A DNA stretch of 64,000 nucleotides from Solirubrum puertoriconensis (GTDB taxonomy: Bacteria > Bacteroidota > Bacteroidia > Cytophagales > Hymenobacteraceae). Shown piece by piece: positions 8,858-18,806 of the stretch. Both the position numbers and the translations under genes were made by a program. The stretch lies in contig NZ_LNAL01000008.1 of assembly GCF_001483135.1 (NCBI RefSeq), forward strand, positions 1,302,001 to 1,366,000, in the 5' to 3' direction. Position 1 is the stretch's first letter, and each line of letters begins with the position of its first letter. The notes under the pieces were generated by a model. That model searched no databases. It was not told where the DNA came from and saw only the letters and a program-made list of their open reading frames with translations.

Positions 8858-9532
8858 ATGAGGCCCCAGAAGATTTTAGTGCTGGGCCTACTTCTGCTTT
8901 TGCCGGTACTGGCTTTTCTGTTTCTGTACAGCTTCGGCACCAACCATTTCGCGCTGCGCACTTTTTACCCGCTTCGTGTCGACTCGACACAAGTAGAGGG
9001 AAAGTGGCAGCGCGATACGGTTTTTCACAGGATTGGAAATTTTCGCCTCGTTAATCAATCGGGGCAACCTACTACCCAGCGAAACCTCGAAGGCAGTGTG
9101 TATGTGGCCAGCTTCTTTTTTACCACCTGCCCACAAGTTTGCCCTAGGTTAAATAGCCAATTGCAGCGGGTACAGGAGAAATTCAGAAAGGAGCCGCGCG
9201 TAAAGCTGGCATCTTTTAGTGTTGATCCGCAGCACGATTCGGTGGCTGTACTGGCTAATTACGCCGAGCAGTATGGAGCCATTGCTGGTAAGTGGTATTT
9301 TCTGACCGGAGCGAAGGACAACATTAACCGGTTGGCCCTGCAGGACTACAAAATTGCCGAAGCTGGACCGGCACCAATAAGCTCGTCTCCTGGTTTAGTA
9401 CACAGCCAGCGGCTGGTGCTTGTCGACCGCGATAAGCACATCCGCGGGGTGTATGATGGGCTCGATCCAAAGGATGTGGATCGATTAATGACTGAAATCC
9501 GCATTTTGCTTTACACCTATGACCACGACTAA
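8858..9532 (+). CDS. SCO1/SenC-family copper chaperone for CuA assembly
   Basis: The 224-residue protein has an N-terminal membrane anchor (about residues 5-25) and a periplasmic thioredoxin fold. The copper-binding CPQVC motif is at about residues 91-95, and the distal His is in LVHSQRLVLVD. SCO proteins deliver copper to, or reduce the cysteines of, the CuA site in subunit II. The last 14 bp overlap the start of the DUF420 gene, so translation is probably coupled. Confidence 0.92.
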   Translation: MRPQKILVLGLLLLLPVLAFLFLYSFGTNHFALRTFYPLRVDSTQVEGKWQRDTVFHRIGNFRLVNQSGQPTTQRNLEGSVYVASFFFTTCPQVCPRLNSQLQRVQEKFRKEPRVKLASFSVDPQHDSVAVLANYAEQYGAIAGKWYFLTGAKDNINRLALQDYKIAEAGPAPISSSPGLVHSQRLVLVDRDKHIRGVYDGLDPKDVDRLMTEIRILLYTYDHD

Positions 9533-10082
9533 CACCGGCGTAATAACCGGACCCGTAACGCCGCGCGGGTACAAAGTGGTAATGATTGCACTGGGCGCTA
9601 TCATCCCGATAGCTGTGGCAGTGCTATATTATTTCCCGCAGCTCTTCCGCATCGAAGGGGCTGATGTCAGCTTTTTGCCTGCCGTTAATGCCGGGATAAA
9701 CTCGCTTACGGCTGTGTGCTTGGTGTTGGGCTACTATTTCATTCGCAACAAGGATGTAGCCAAGCACCGCGCGATGATGGGTGCTGCATTTGTGCTGGGC
9801 TCCATCTTTTTGGTTTCGTATGTAGTGTATCACTCGCAAGCCGTAACCACGCGCTTTGGTGGCGAAGGCCTGATTCGTTACATCTACTACTTCCTGCTAC
9901 TCACCCACATTCTGCTAGCAGCTGTGACGGTGGGTATGGTACTGTTTACGTTGTTTTTTGCGGTAACCAACCAATTTGCTAAGCACCGCAAAATCGCGCG
10001 CTGGACATACCCGATTTGGCTGTATGTATCGATTACGGGCGTAATCGTATACTTCATGATTGCGCCGTATTACGCGCATTAG
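9519..10082 (+). CDS. DUF420 membrane protein linked to oxidase assembly
   Basis: The 187-residue protein has five helices. KHRAMMGAAFVLGSIFL, VSYVVYHSQ, LTHILLA and KHRKIARWTYPIWLYVS match the DUF420 family, which has several conserved His residues within helices. The family resembles CtaM-type assembly factors and is typically encoded beside sco and oxidase genes, as here. Its ATG lies within the sco coding region (14-bp overlap). A role in copper or heme insertion is an inference from context. Confidence 0.88.
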   Translation: MTTTNTGVITGPVTPRGYKVVMIALGAIIPIAVAVLYYFPQLFRIEGADVSFLPAVNAGINSLTAVCLVLGYYFIRNKDVAKHRAMMGAAFVLGSIFLVSYVVYHSQAVTTRFGGEGLIRYIYYFLLLTHILLAAVTVGMVLFTLFFAVTNQFAKHRKIARWTYPIWLYVSITGVIVYFMIAPYYAH

Positions 10083-10123
10083 AGTACGCGTAACTTCACT
10101 TCCCTGTAGCTGTTGATTGAGGT

Positions 10124-10378
10124 ATGAAAAAGATGTTGGTTGCCGTATTGCCTATCCTGTTTGTGATGCTGATCGGCCTCGCACCGCAGGCAAGCTATGC
10201 CCAATGCACGTTGTGTAAAAACAATGTAGAAGCGGCCCGTACCGAAAAGGATGGGTACGACATTTCGGGCCTAAACAAGGGGATTCTGTACATGATGGCG
10301 GCACCGTACGTCATGGGTGGCATAGTAGGCTTTTTCTGGTACCGTAACGTGCGCCGGAAGCGCCGGCAAGCCATTTAG
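10124..10378 (+). CDS. Small secreted or anchored CxxC protein at end of oxidase cluster
   Basis: The 84-residue protein has a signal peptide ending near SYAQ, then CTLCKNNVEAA, a second hydrophobic segment (about residues 54-72) and a basic tail RNVRRKRRQAI. The CxxC pair directly after signal cleavage suggests metal or redox chemistry on the periplasmic side. It is the last gene of the cluster, with a terminator about 115 bp downstream. I recognise no named family; an accessory role in oxidase biogenesis is inferred from position. Confidence 0.75.
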   Translation: MKKMLVAVLPILFVMLIGLAPQASYAQCTLCKNNVEAARTEKDGYDISGLNKGILYMMAAPYVMGGIVGFFWYRNVRRKRRQAI

Positions 10379-10494
10379 TTGCTGTTGGAGTAAGAGCCTA
10401 GGTAAGCATTCCAGTTCAGAGCTAAGCAGTACCCAAGCTTGCTCGCCACACGTACTACCCGCCACTGTGCAGCAGTATCCTATTGATCTTGCAT

Positions 10495-10524
10495 GCAAAT
10501 GCCGCCTACTGGCGGCATTTTTGC
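10495..10524 (+). terminator. Terminator of the oxidase biogenesis operon
   Basis: The stem AAATGCCGCC / GGCGGCATTT with a 4-base loop is followed by TTGC. It sits between the CxxC protein and the histidine kinase. Confidence 0.8.
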
Positions 10525-10590
10525 TTGAGGGGCTGCCAAATACCTAGGTAAGTTTCTAATCTTGCCGAGGTTATACCTAGAGTTTCTTTA

Positions 10591-13500
10591 GTGACGAAGC
10601 GCTTTTCACCGCTGGTACTGCTACTGGCGGCTTTGCTCTGTTTTACAGGAGCATTCTTAAGCAACTACTTTACAGCGCCTGGCGTGCTGGTGCAGGCCGA
10701 TATGGCACGGCTGCAGCAATTGCTTTCGGCAGCCGAAGAGCGGGCCGAGCGCGAAGCCGAAAGCTTAGCGGTGCAGTTACTACGTGGGCAAGGCAGCTTT
10801 GTCACGTTGCAGGGTGCTACTTACCCCACATTTGTATTTCGCGGAAATCAACTGCTCTACTGGTCCGATCATACCATTCGGCCCGAAGTACAAAATGTAT
10901 CGCAGTCGTTCCGCGATAAGCTGGTGCAAATGCGCTTCGGTACGTATCTGGCCATACGGCGGCCTGCCGGTAGCTTTACAATCCTGACCTATATTCCGCT
11001 GCAGCGGCAATACGGTATTAGCAACCGCTACTTGCGCGAGGGCCTTGAGCTGGCGTTGTTCAAGGGCTCGGATGTGCAGTTGCTACCCAACGCCGAGCAG
11101 AACGATCAACTTCCGAAGCTATACTCGCACGAAGGGCATTACCTATTTTCGGTACAAAGCCGGCAACCCAATCCGGTTACGGGCAAGTACCTGCCGCTGG
11201 GGCTGCTGGTGCTGGGAATATGCTTGTTCGTTGCCGCGTCGCTGCTGCTGGGGCATGAGCTGTTCCAAAAGCGCAAGGCATGGCTTGGAGCAATTGCTGT
11301 AGTAGGGCCTTTGGTAGTGCTACGGGCATTGCTGCTGCACTTCAACTTGCCGTTTTCCTTTATTGAGCTGCCGCTATTCGACCCTAAAGTGTACGCGGCC
11401 TCGTGGGTGTCGCCGTCGCTGGGCGATTTACTGATCAACGCGGCGTTGCTATTGGTGGTAGCATGGTATACGCTCTTGCTGTTTCGTCGGTATGGCATGC
11501 TGCGATACATGCGCAGGGTAGAGGGCGACCCTAAGCGCATGGCTACAGCAGTTGTCATCTTTGTGGCGTTTTATGGCCTGCTAGTACTCCTGTATCAGTT
11601 TTACCTGAGTACGGCTACCAACTCGCAATTGGTGCTCGATGTAACGCAAAGCATTCAGTTTTCTAAGTTTAAGCTGCTGCTGTGTGCAGCCATTGTGCTG
11701 CACACAGCCAGCTATTGCCTGGGCTTTTGGCTGCTCACACAGCTATACATGGCTGTAGTGCGTCCGCAGCCGAAGCCGGTACACTTGCTGCTACTGGGTG
11801 TGCCAGCCCTGCTTGTTCTGCCTGTAGGCTTTGCCCTAGGCGAGTCGTGGTTGGTGCTGCTTGGCCTTACCCTGCTTTTCTTTTTGCTGCTGCGCATTTC
11901 GTCGTTGCGGTTGCTGGCGGGGGTGCTACCGTACCGGGTGTATGTATTTGTATTTTTGATGCTAGGGCTCAGTGCTAGCTTGGGTTCATTGGCCTTATAT
12001 CAGCACTTCAAGGATCAGCTGATTCTAAATAAGCAGCGGTTAGCGGGCAACTTGTTGGTTGATAACGATCTGCAAGGCGAGTTTATGCTAGTGGAGCGTG
12101 CCCGCGATATCGCCGCCGACCCCATCGTGCGGACGCGCTTGGCCAGCCCCTTTGCCGATCAGGAATTGGTACGGCAGCGGATTTCCAAATACTACCTGCG
12201 TGGTTACTTCGATAAATACGAGGTGCAGGTGACGCTCTTCGATGCAAACGGCATTCCGATGGATGAGCCGGCCAGCACCCCTAGGCTGCCAGCGTTGCGC
12301 CCGTTCTTGCTGCGGCAAGCCATTCCGACGGACCTGCCTAACCTTTACCTGCTCAACCCTGCCGGCTCCTTCGATACGCGGCGTTACGTAGCATTTGTGC
12401 CCGTGCCCACGGTGGACGGTAACGTGGCAACCGTAATGCTGCAGCTTACTCTGAAAAAGCTTACGGCTAACAGCGTGGTGCCCGAGCTGCTTGTCGACCA
12501 GAAATACTTTCAGCCGGGCCTAGGTAACGAACTTAGCTATGCCGGCTACGAGTACGATCGGCTGGTGTACAGCGAGGGGGACTTCGATTACATAAACAAC
12601 CTCCCCGTGCCCGTGCTGCACGATGAGCGGCTGTATACCTCGGGAGTGGTGCTGAATGGCGGACACCACCTAGGTGTGAAAGGACCGCAGAACCGCACCG
12701 TGGTGGTGTCAACTCCCACGTATGCAGTAATCGAATGGCTGGCCAACTTCTCCTTCTGGTTTTTGCTGCACACCATCGGTGGGGTGTTGGCCGGAGTTGT
12801 GGTGCTGCTGGTGCGCGGGCGTAACCCGCAGTTGCTGCGCGCTACGTTTAGTGCCAAAATTCAGCTGTTCCTGAACATCGGTATTCTGGCAACACTACTA
12901 GTGGTGAGTTTGGCCACGGCTAGCTTGTTTACTGACGCTTACAAGCGCGATTTGCGCCGTACGTACGAGCGCCGCGGCCAATTGGCCCAAGCCACCCTGC
13001 TCAAAAACCGCGACCTGCTAACCGAGCCCGAAGGCCACGAGCGCCTGACCGAGCTGGCCGAAAACGTATCGACGCTGACGGAGTCCGACCTGAACCTGTA
13101 CGATGCCAAAGGGCAGCTGCTGGTAAGTAGCCAACCGCTAATTTTTGAGGCTGGATTGGTAAGTGAGCTGATGAACCCCGAAGCGGTGGCTGCATTGGCC
13201 GAGCGAGGGCAGCCGCGGATTTTAGTCAATGAGCGCGCCGGTTCGTTGTCGTTCAACACGCTGTACTTGCCGCTGCGTGCCCAAACCGCTACGGTCGGTG
13301 GGGGAGCGGTGCTGGGCTACGTTGGCATTCCGTTCTTCGACTCGGAAAAGGAGCTGAACACCAAACTAACGGAGCTGACGACTACCATCCTGAACATCTT
13401 CACCGTGATGTTCATTTTGTTCTTGTTCCTCACGTTTGTGGCCACGCGCGTGCTCACGCAGCCGCTCAAGCTAATTACCGAAAAGCTGCGCCACACCACG

Positions 13501-14292
13501 CTCACGGGCCAGAACGAGCCGCTGGCCTACGAATCGAACGACGAGATTGGCTTGCTGGTGCGCGAGTACAACACCATGCTCCATAAGCTCGAAGACAGCA
13601 AGCAGGAGCTTGCCATGCAGGAGAAAGAAGCCGCGTGGCGGGAAATGGCCCGGCAAGTAGCCCACGAAATCAAGAACCCGCTTACGCCCATGAAGCTGAG
13701 CCTGCAGTTTTTGCAGCGGGCCTTGGCCGAAAAGCGCGACAACATTGAGGAGATGATGGGCCGCATTTCGCAGACGCTCATTACCCAGATTGATGTGCTA
13801 ACGGACATTGCAACGTCGTTCTCCAATTTCACCAACCTGCCCGCCATGCGCCCCGAGCGCCTAGGTATTGCCTCGGTGTTGCGCCGCTGCGTGGCCTTGC
13901 ACCAGCACGTGCGCATGGAGGTGGAGCCCGGCAGCGAGGATGTGGTGGTGTATGCCGATGAAAGCCTGATTGTGCGCACTTTCAATAATTTGCTGCTGAA
14001 TGCCCTGCAGTCGGTGCCGGAAGCGCGTAAGCCCGAGGTGGTGGCGCGTGTGCAACTGCCCACGGCGGGGCTGGTGCGCATCAGCATTCAGGACAACGGG
14101 AGCGGCATTGCCGCAGATGTGCGCGAAAATGTGTTCAAGCCTAACTTTACTACGAAGGAAAAGGGCTCGGGCATTGGGTTGGCCGTGGCCCGGCGCGGTA
14201 TCGAGAGTGCCGGCGGAAAAATCTGGTTCGAGACGACGGAAGACGTAGGTACTACCTTCTTCATCGAGTTGCCGCAGGCACCTAGCTTGTAG
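10591..14292 (+). CDS. Very large multi-pass membrane sensor histidine kinase (NtrY-like core)
   Basis: A GTG start gives 1233 residues. A first membrane helix (about 7-27) precedes an extracytoplasmic segment. A block of six to eight helices (about 205-470) leads to a second sensor segment, two more helices (about 715-780), a third extracytoplasmic segment, a further helix and a HAMP-like linker (about 930-1010). The kinase core is complete: H-box AHEIKNPLTP with phospho-accepting His1025, N-box FNNLLLNALQSVPE, G1 DNGSGIAADV and G2 KGSGIGLAVARRG. HEIKNPLTP resembles NtrY-type kinases. No response regulator is adjacent, and the ligand is unknown. TAATCTTG at 10557-10564 is a one-mismatch promoter. 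Confidence 0.9.
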   Translation: MTKRFSPLVLLLAALLCFTGAFLSNYFTAPGVLVQADMARLQQLLSAAEERAEREAESLAVQLLRGQGSFVTLQGATYPTFVFRGNQLLYWSDHTIRPEVQNVSQSFRDKLVQMRFGTYLAIRRPAGSFTILTYIPLQRQYGISNRYLREGLELALFKGSDVQLLPNAEQNDQLPKLYSHEGHYLFSVQSRQPNPVTGKYLPLGLLVLGICLFVAASLLLGHELFQKRKAWLGAIAVVGPLVVLRALLLHFNLPFSFIELPLFDPKVYAASWVSPSLGDLLINAALLLVVAWYTLLLFRRYGMLRYMRRVEGDPKRMATAVVIFVAFYGLLVLLYQFYLSTATNSQLVLDVTQSIQFSKFKLLLCAAIVLHTASYCLGFWLLTQLYMAVVRPQPKPVHLLLLGVPALLVLPVGFALGESWLVLLGLTLLFFLLLRISSLRLLAGVLPYRVYVFVFLMLGLSASLGSLALYQHFKDQLILNKQRLAGNLLVDNDLQGEFMLVERARDIAADPIVRTRLASPFADQELVRQRISKYYLRGYFDKYEVQVTLFDANGIPMDEPASTPRLPALRPFLLRQAIPTDLPNLYLLNPAGSFDTRRYVAFVPVPTVDGNVATVMLQLTLKKLTANSVVPELLVDQKYFQPGLGNELSYAGYEYDRLVYSEGDFDYINNLPVPVLHDERLYTSGVVLNGGHHLGVKGPQNRTVVVSTPTYAVIEWLANFSFWFLLHTIGGVLAGVVVLLVRGRNPQLLRATFSAKIQLFLNIGILATLLVVSLATASLFTDAYKRDLRRTYERRGQLAQATLLKNRDLLTEPEGHERLTELAENVSTLTESDLNLYDAKGQLLVSSQPLIFEAGLVSELMNPEAVAALAERGQPRILVNERAGSLSFNTLYLPLRAQTATVGGGAVLGYVGIPFFDSEKELNTKLTELTTTILNIFTVMFILFLFLTFVATRVLTQPLKLITEKLRHTTLTGQNEPLAYESNDEIGLLVREYNTMLHKLEDSKQELAMQEKEAAWREMARQVAHEIKNPLTPMKLSLQFLQRALAEKRDNIEEMMGRISQTLITQIDVLTDIATSFSNFTNLPAMRPERLGIASVLRRCVALHQHVRMEVEPGSEDVVVYADESLIVRTFNNLLLNALQSVPEARKPEVVARVQLPTAGLVRISIQDNGSGIAADVRENVFKPNFTTKEKGSGIGLAVARRGIESAGGKIWFETTEDVGTTFFIELPQAPSL

Positions 14293-14399
14293 TATTCGGT
14301 GAAGCTCGGCGCTCGAAGGATTTTTCCGGCTGTATGCGACGTTAGCGTGCCGTACGTTATTTCGCCTTTGGGTTGCCGCTGCTCCGCCGCGAGCTTTCT

Positions 14400-17300
14400 A
14401 TGTTGCCACTGATACGCTGCTACTTACGCTGCTTTTTGCTGCTGGCATTGCTGGTAACTAGCGCATGGGCTCACGCGCAACAGCGGCCGGAGGTGATGTC
14501 GTCGCGCAGGTGCGTGTGGGTGCGTGTGCCCGCCGGGCGCGACACCACCGAGTTTGCACTGATGGACTCGCTGACCGTGGTGCCATCGTCGGTATCGATT
14601 TCAGTGCAGGGACGGGCAGTGGCGTACGACCGCACTACCGACCGATACCGCATCTTGTGGCCGAGCAGCCGCATTGTTTCGCCCGAGCCCAACGAGCCCG
14701 ATTTGCGCCTGCCCACCAATCGGCCCGACTCGGTGCTGGTGTGCTACCGCGTGCTGCCCCTGCGCCTAGGTGCGCCGGTCGCCCGTCGGCCCAGGGAGCA
14801 GATGGACACCATCAGCTTTAACAACCGCCCATTTATGGGCTACGCGGGCCTAGGTCAGCAGGAGCAGATTTTAGTCACGCCGGGCATTAGCAAAACGGGT
14901 AACCTCACGCGCGGCGTTTCGTTTGGCAATGCCCAGAATGTGTTCGTCAACTCGGCGCTTAACCTGCAGCTCGAAGGCAAACTCACTGAGAAAATAGGGC
15001 TTACAGCGGCCATCAGCGACCAGAACGTGCCGTTTCAGCCCGAGGGCAACACGCAGCAGCTGCAGGAGTTCGACCGCATCTTCATCACCCTTACGCACCC
15101 GAATTGGGCGCTTACGGCCGGCGACGTGGTGCTGCGCAACAAGCCCGATTACTTCCTGCGCTTCTACAAAAACGTGCAGGGTGCGGCGGCCGAGGCGCAG
15201 TTTCGGCAGCGGCCCGGTTGGCGTAGCTCCACCAACGTGGCGGCGGGCGTGGCCAAGGGTAAATTTGCCAGCACTACCGTCGACCCCATCGAGAACGTGC
15301 AGGGTCCGTACCGCTTGCGTGGGCCCAACGGCGAGCAGTTCATCATCATTCTGGCCAACTCCGAGCGCGTGTACCTCGACGGCCGCCTGCTGGTGCGCGG
15401 CTTCGATAACGACTATGTTATTGACTACAACACGGCCGAACTCACGTTTTCGCCGCGGCACCTCATCACGCGCAACTCGCGCATTCGTGTCGATTACGAG
15501 TACTCCGATTTCAACTACGCCCGCTCGCTCTACCACCTCAGCCACTACCAAGAGGCTGGGCGCCTGCAGCTGCACGCCAACTACTACCGCGAGGCCGACA
15601 ACCCCGACAACTCGCCCAACCTCACGCTCGACGACGACGACCGCGACTTTTTGCGCCGCTTGCCCGAAAACGTGAGCATTGCCGCCACACCGGGCGCCGA
15701 CTCCGTGAGCTACGACCGCCGCCAAGTGCAGTACAACCGCGTGCGCTACCGCGACCCGGCCACCGGCGAGCAGCGCTGGGTGTTTGAGCTACTAACCGAC
15801 TCGACGCGCAGCGTGTACAACGTGCGCTTTACTGATGTAGGTGAGGGCAACGCCGATTACGTGCTGAGCACCGACCCCGGAAAAACCAACGCCAACGGCC
15901 GCGTGTACGAGTATGTGCCGCCCATCGGCGGGGTATCGCGGGGGCGCTACCGGCCCGAGCGCCTGCTGCCGACGCCGCTCGAAAAGCAGCTGATTTCGGC
16001 CGGCGCCAACTTCCGGGTTGACTCCACCACTTCGGTGTTCGTGGATGTGGCCTCGTCGGACCTGGACCTGAACCGCTTTTCGCCGCAATCCGACAAAGGC
16101 CACTCCATGCGCGTGGGGTATGCGGTGCAGGATAAACCCTTGGCCGTGCCGGGGCTGCGCAACTACCGGCTGCGCTCCTCCATGGATTACGAGTACACCA
16201 GCCGGCGCTTTTCGCCCATCGACCGGTATCGCGACATTGAGTTCGACCGCAACTGGAGCACCGGCGCTACGCAGCAGAGCAACGCCATTGGCGGGCGCCT
16301 CTCACGCGAAGACAACATCTTCAACTTCTCGGTAGGCGCCGCCAAGGACCTCAACAACCACTTTGGCTACCGCGTGAGCCGGCGCTACCGCGCCGGCGAG
16401 GTAAGCGGCGTGCAGCACTGGTTGGATGGCGCCCAGCGCGTGGGCGACGTGGAGCTGCGCGGCTCGTTGTTTCTCCTAGGTGCCGAATCGGGGCGGCGGC
16501 GCTCTACCTGGACGCGCGGCGAAGGGGCCGTGCGCTACACCCGCGGCCCGGTGGTTCCCGGCTACGCCTACCGCTTCGATAAAAACCGCGTGGCGCTGCC
16601 CTCGGGCGATTCGCTATCGTCGGCCAACTACTTCGACGAGCACGCCGTGTTTGTGCAAAGCCAGGACAGCGCCCGCACCAAATACCGCCTCGATTACACC
16701 TACCGCCGCGACCGGGCGCCCAACGCCGAGCAAACCGCCCTGCAACTGCGAGGCACCGCCCAAACCTGGCAGGGCCAGCTTACCACGCGCATCGGCCGCA
16801 ACCAAGATTTAAGCCTGCTGGCCACGTACCGCGACTTGCTGGCCCGCGACAGTGCCCGCCAACGTACGGCCCTAGGTCAGCTGGCCTGGAACGCGTCGTT
16901 GCTGCAGGGGCAGGTGCGCTCCGAGCTGACGTACAACGTAGCCACGGGCCGCGAGCCGAAGCGCGACTACGTGTTCATTCCCGTACCGAGCGGGCAGCAG
17001 GGGCTGGGCACGCACTACTACGCCGGCGACCTGAACAACAACGGCCGCCAGGACAAGGAAGAATTTCTGGAGGCCGCCACGCCCGATGCCGTGTTCCGCA
17101 CGCACATCAAGGTGTTTTTGTTTACCGATACCTATGTTACGGCCTTCACCAACCGCTTCGGTTATCGCCTGCTGCTGGGCGCACCTAGGGAGTGGCGCGA
17201 GGGCAGCGGCTGGCGGGCCATGGTGGCGCGGTTCAGCAACGTTAGCAGCGTCAACCTCGATCGGCGCACCACCGATAAGTCTTTGTCGGCGCGCCTGAAC

Positions 17301-17999
17301 CCGTTTGCCTATCAAACCAACGACGAGCAACTGTTGTCGCTCAACAAGGTCTTGCGCAACACATTGTACTTCAATCGCTCCAATCCGGTGTTCGGCGCCG
17401 AGCTAACCGTGCTGCAGAATCAGCAGAAAACACTGCTCACTACCGGCACCGATACGCGCAACTTGGCCAGCCAAAGCATGCTGCTGCGCCGCACCTTGGC
17501 GCAGTCGTTTACCTCGCGCCTTACGGCTACGCGCAGCATCCGCGAAAACAGCAGCACCTACCTGCTCACGCGCAACTTCCGCATCCGGCAGTACGAGGTG
17601 GCGCCTGAGCTGAGCTACCAACCCTCGGGCACGTGGCGCTTTACGGGCACCTACCAGCACACCACCAAGGAAAACGTGTTTGGCCCCGAAACCGGCGCCC
17701 GCGGTGCTTTCGATGAGTTGGGGGTTGAAACGCGCATCAGCCAGGTGAACAAGCGTACCGTTACGGCTGCCAGCCGCTACGTACGCGTGGCCTACAGCGG
17801 CGACCAAGCTTCCGAAGCCTCTGTGGTGGGCCTCGAAATACTGCAGGCCCTGCGCCCCGGCAACAACGTAACCTGGACGATAAACCTGGAGCAGCGCCTC
17901 AGCAACGGCCTCAACATCACCATCAGCTACGATGGCCGCAAACCCGACGGCTTGCGCAGCATTCACACCGGGCGTATGCAGGCCTCGGTGCTGTTTTAA
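14400..17999 (+). CDS. Large outer-membrane beta-barrel-like surface protein
   Basis: Starting at the ATG at 14400 gives 1199 residues and a clean signal peptide (YLRCFLLLALLVTSAWAHA, then QQ); an in-frame TTG at 14373 would place extra residues before it. The body is dominated by alternating polar and aromatic strands, with Tyr, Arg and Asn rich repeats, few hydrophobic helices and a terminal ...QASVLF ending in Phe, as expected for an outer-membrane barrel. Internal wording such as ISDQNVPFQPEGNTQ and FDRIFITLTHP recalls large Bacteroidota surface proteins, but I cannot assign a family. It lies 107 bp after the kinase in the same direction. Confidence 0.7.
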   Translation: MLPLIRCYLRCFLLLALLVTSAWAHAQQRPEVMSSRRCVWVRVPAGRDTTEFALMDSLTVVPSSVSISVQGRAVAYDRTTDRYRILWPSSRIVSPEPNEPDLRLPTNRPDSVLVCYRVLPLRLGAPVARRPREQMDTISFNNRPFMGYAGLGQQEQILVTPGISKTGNLTRGVSFGNAQNVFVNSALNLQLEGKLTEKIGLTAAISDQNVPFQPEGNTQQLQEFDRIFITLTHPNWALTAGDVVLRNKPDYFLRFYKNVQGAAAEAQFRQRPGWRSSTNVAAGVAKGKFASTTVDPIENVQGPYRLRGPNGEQFIIILANSERVYLDGRLLVRGFDNDYVIDYNTAELTFSPRHLITRNSRIRVDYEYSDFNYARSLYHLSHYQEAGRLQLHANYYREADNPDNSPNLTLDDDDRDFLRRLPENVSIAATPGADSVSYDRRQVQYNRVRYRDPATGEQRWVFELLTDSTRSVYNVRFTDVGEGNADYVLSTDPGKTNANGRVYEYVPPIGGVSRGRYRPERLLPTPLEKQLISAGANFRVDSTTSVFVDVASSDLDLNRFSPQSDKGHSMRVGYAVQDKPLAVPGLRNYRLRSSMDYEYTSRRFSPIDRYRDIEFDRNWSTGATQQSNAIGGRLSREDNIFNFSVGAAKDLNNHFGYRVSRRYRAGEVSGVQHWLDGAQRVGDVELRGSLFLLGAESGRRRSTWTRGEGAVRYTRGPVVPGYAYRFDKNRVALPSGDSLSSANYFDEHAVFVQSQDSARTKYRLDYTYRRDRAPNAEQTALQLRGTAQTWQGQLTTRIGRNQDLSLLATYRDLLARDSARQRTALGQLAWNASLLQGQVRSELTYNVATGREPKRDYVFIPVPSGQQGLGTHYYAGDLNNNGRQDKEEFLEAATPDAVFRTHIKVFLFTDTYVTAFTNRFGYRLLLGAPREWREGSGWRAMVARFSNVSSVNLDRRTTDKSLSARLNPFAYQTNDEQLLSLNKVLRNTLYFNRSNPVFGAELTVLQNQQKTLLTTGTDTRNLASQSMLLRRTLAQSFTSRLTATRSIRENSSTYLLTRNFRIRQYEVAPELSYQPSGTWRFTGTYQHTTKENVFGPETGARGAFDELGVETRISQVNKRTVTAASRYVRVAYSGDQASEASVVGLEILQALRPGNNVTWTINLEQRLSNGLNITISYDGRKPDGLRSIHTGRMQASVLF

Positions 18000-18019
18000 G
18001 TCGGCGGCTGAAAATTTAC

Positions 18020-18646
18020 CTAGTAGCGTATCTGCACGCGGGCCGTGTCCATGCCGGCCACGGTGTAGCGGATGCGGTGTTCCTCGGCGGGGGTGGTGCG
18101 GCCGCCGTTGAGCTGCCACCCCACGACATTGTCGCCCGGCGGTACAAAGCGGAAGATGACCGTGTCCTTTGGAGGGCGGATGATAAACGATTGCTGAAAG
18201 CCCCCGACTACAATATTCACCGCGTCGGTGCGGGGCGGTTCGTCGCGCAGGTGGATGCGCACCCAAGCGGGCGCGTCCACGGGCACGCGCAAGCCTTTGT
18301 TCTTGCGCCCGCCCTTGAGCTGCGGCGGGGTGAGGTAGTTGCTCTCCCCGCGCGGGGAAGTGGCCCGCACGACGTACTCGTACTCCGACTTCGCCTCGAA
18401 CGAAAAGGCAAAGCGCCCGTGCGCGTCCGTGTCGCGCCAGCGGTCTGCGGCCGTGAGCACGGCGGAGGTGCCGCGTTTGGCGCGCGTGTAGAGGCGCACC
18501 TGCGCCGGGCCTACAGCCTGGCCGGTAACCGAATCGACAACCACGCCCTCCGCGCTTGTCTGCCCCTCTTGAAGAATCATACCGCAGCCGCTTATGCCAC
18601 TTATAGCCAAGACGCCGAGCAGGCCCGTGGCATACCAATATTTCAT
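18020..18646 (-). CDS. Lipoprotein with carboxypeptidase-regulatory-like (beta-sandwich) domain
   Basis: The ATG at 18646 gives 208 residues with a lipoprotein signal (LGVLAISGISGC); an upstream extension of the frame to 18736 lacks a sensible signal. After the lipobox, a SAEGVVVDSVTGQAVGPAQVRLYT segment followed by DTDAHGRFAFSF is the typical start of a CarboxypepD_reg or transthyretin-like fold. The second half is beta-rich and unassigned. It converges on the large surface protein with only about 20 bp between the stops. It is probably lipid-anchored in the outer membrane. Confidence 0.75.
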   Translation of the reverse strand: MKYWYATGLLGVLAISGISGCGMILQEGQTSAEGVVVDSVTGQAVGPAQVRLYTRAKRGTSAVLTAADRWRDTDAHGRFAFSFEAKSEYEYVVRATSPRGESNYLTPPQLKGGRKNKGLRVPVDAPAWVRIHLRDEPPRTDAVNIVVGGFQQSFIIRPPKDTVIFRFVPPGDNVVGWQLNGGRTTPAEEHRIRYTVAGMDTARVQIRY

Positions 18647-18806
18647 AACAATAACCCTAAGTATACTGCCGCTGCAGCTATGCGGATAAACCAACACGAA
18701 TGCAAGTGCCGGAAATATAGCGGCTTTGGACAGCAAGCAAGTAATAGCCTGTAGTTACTTTGCCCTATACCTTCCCGCTGCTTCCTAGGTCGGCACGTTG
18801 CAGGGG

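Noticed and set aside
14871-15725. Minus-strand frame of 284 codons
   Set aside because: Antisense to the large surface protein and has no recognisable protein features.
17403-18638. Minus-strand frame of 411 codons across the end of the large surface protein and the following lipoprotein
   Set aside because: Arg/Ala/Gly-rich shadow of two well-supported genes in other frames.
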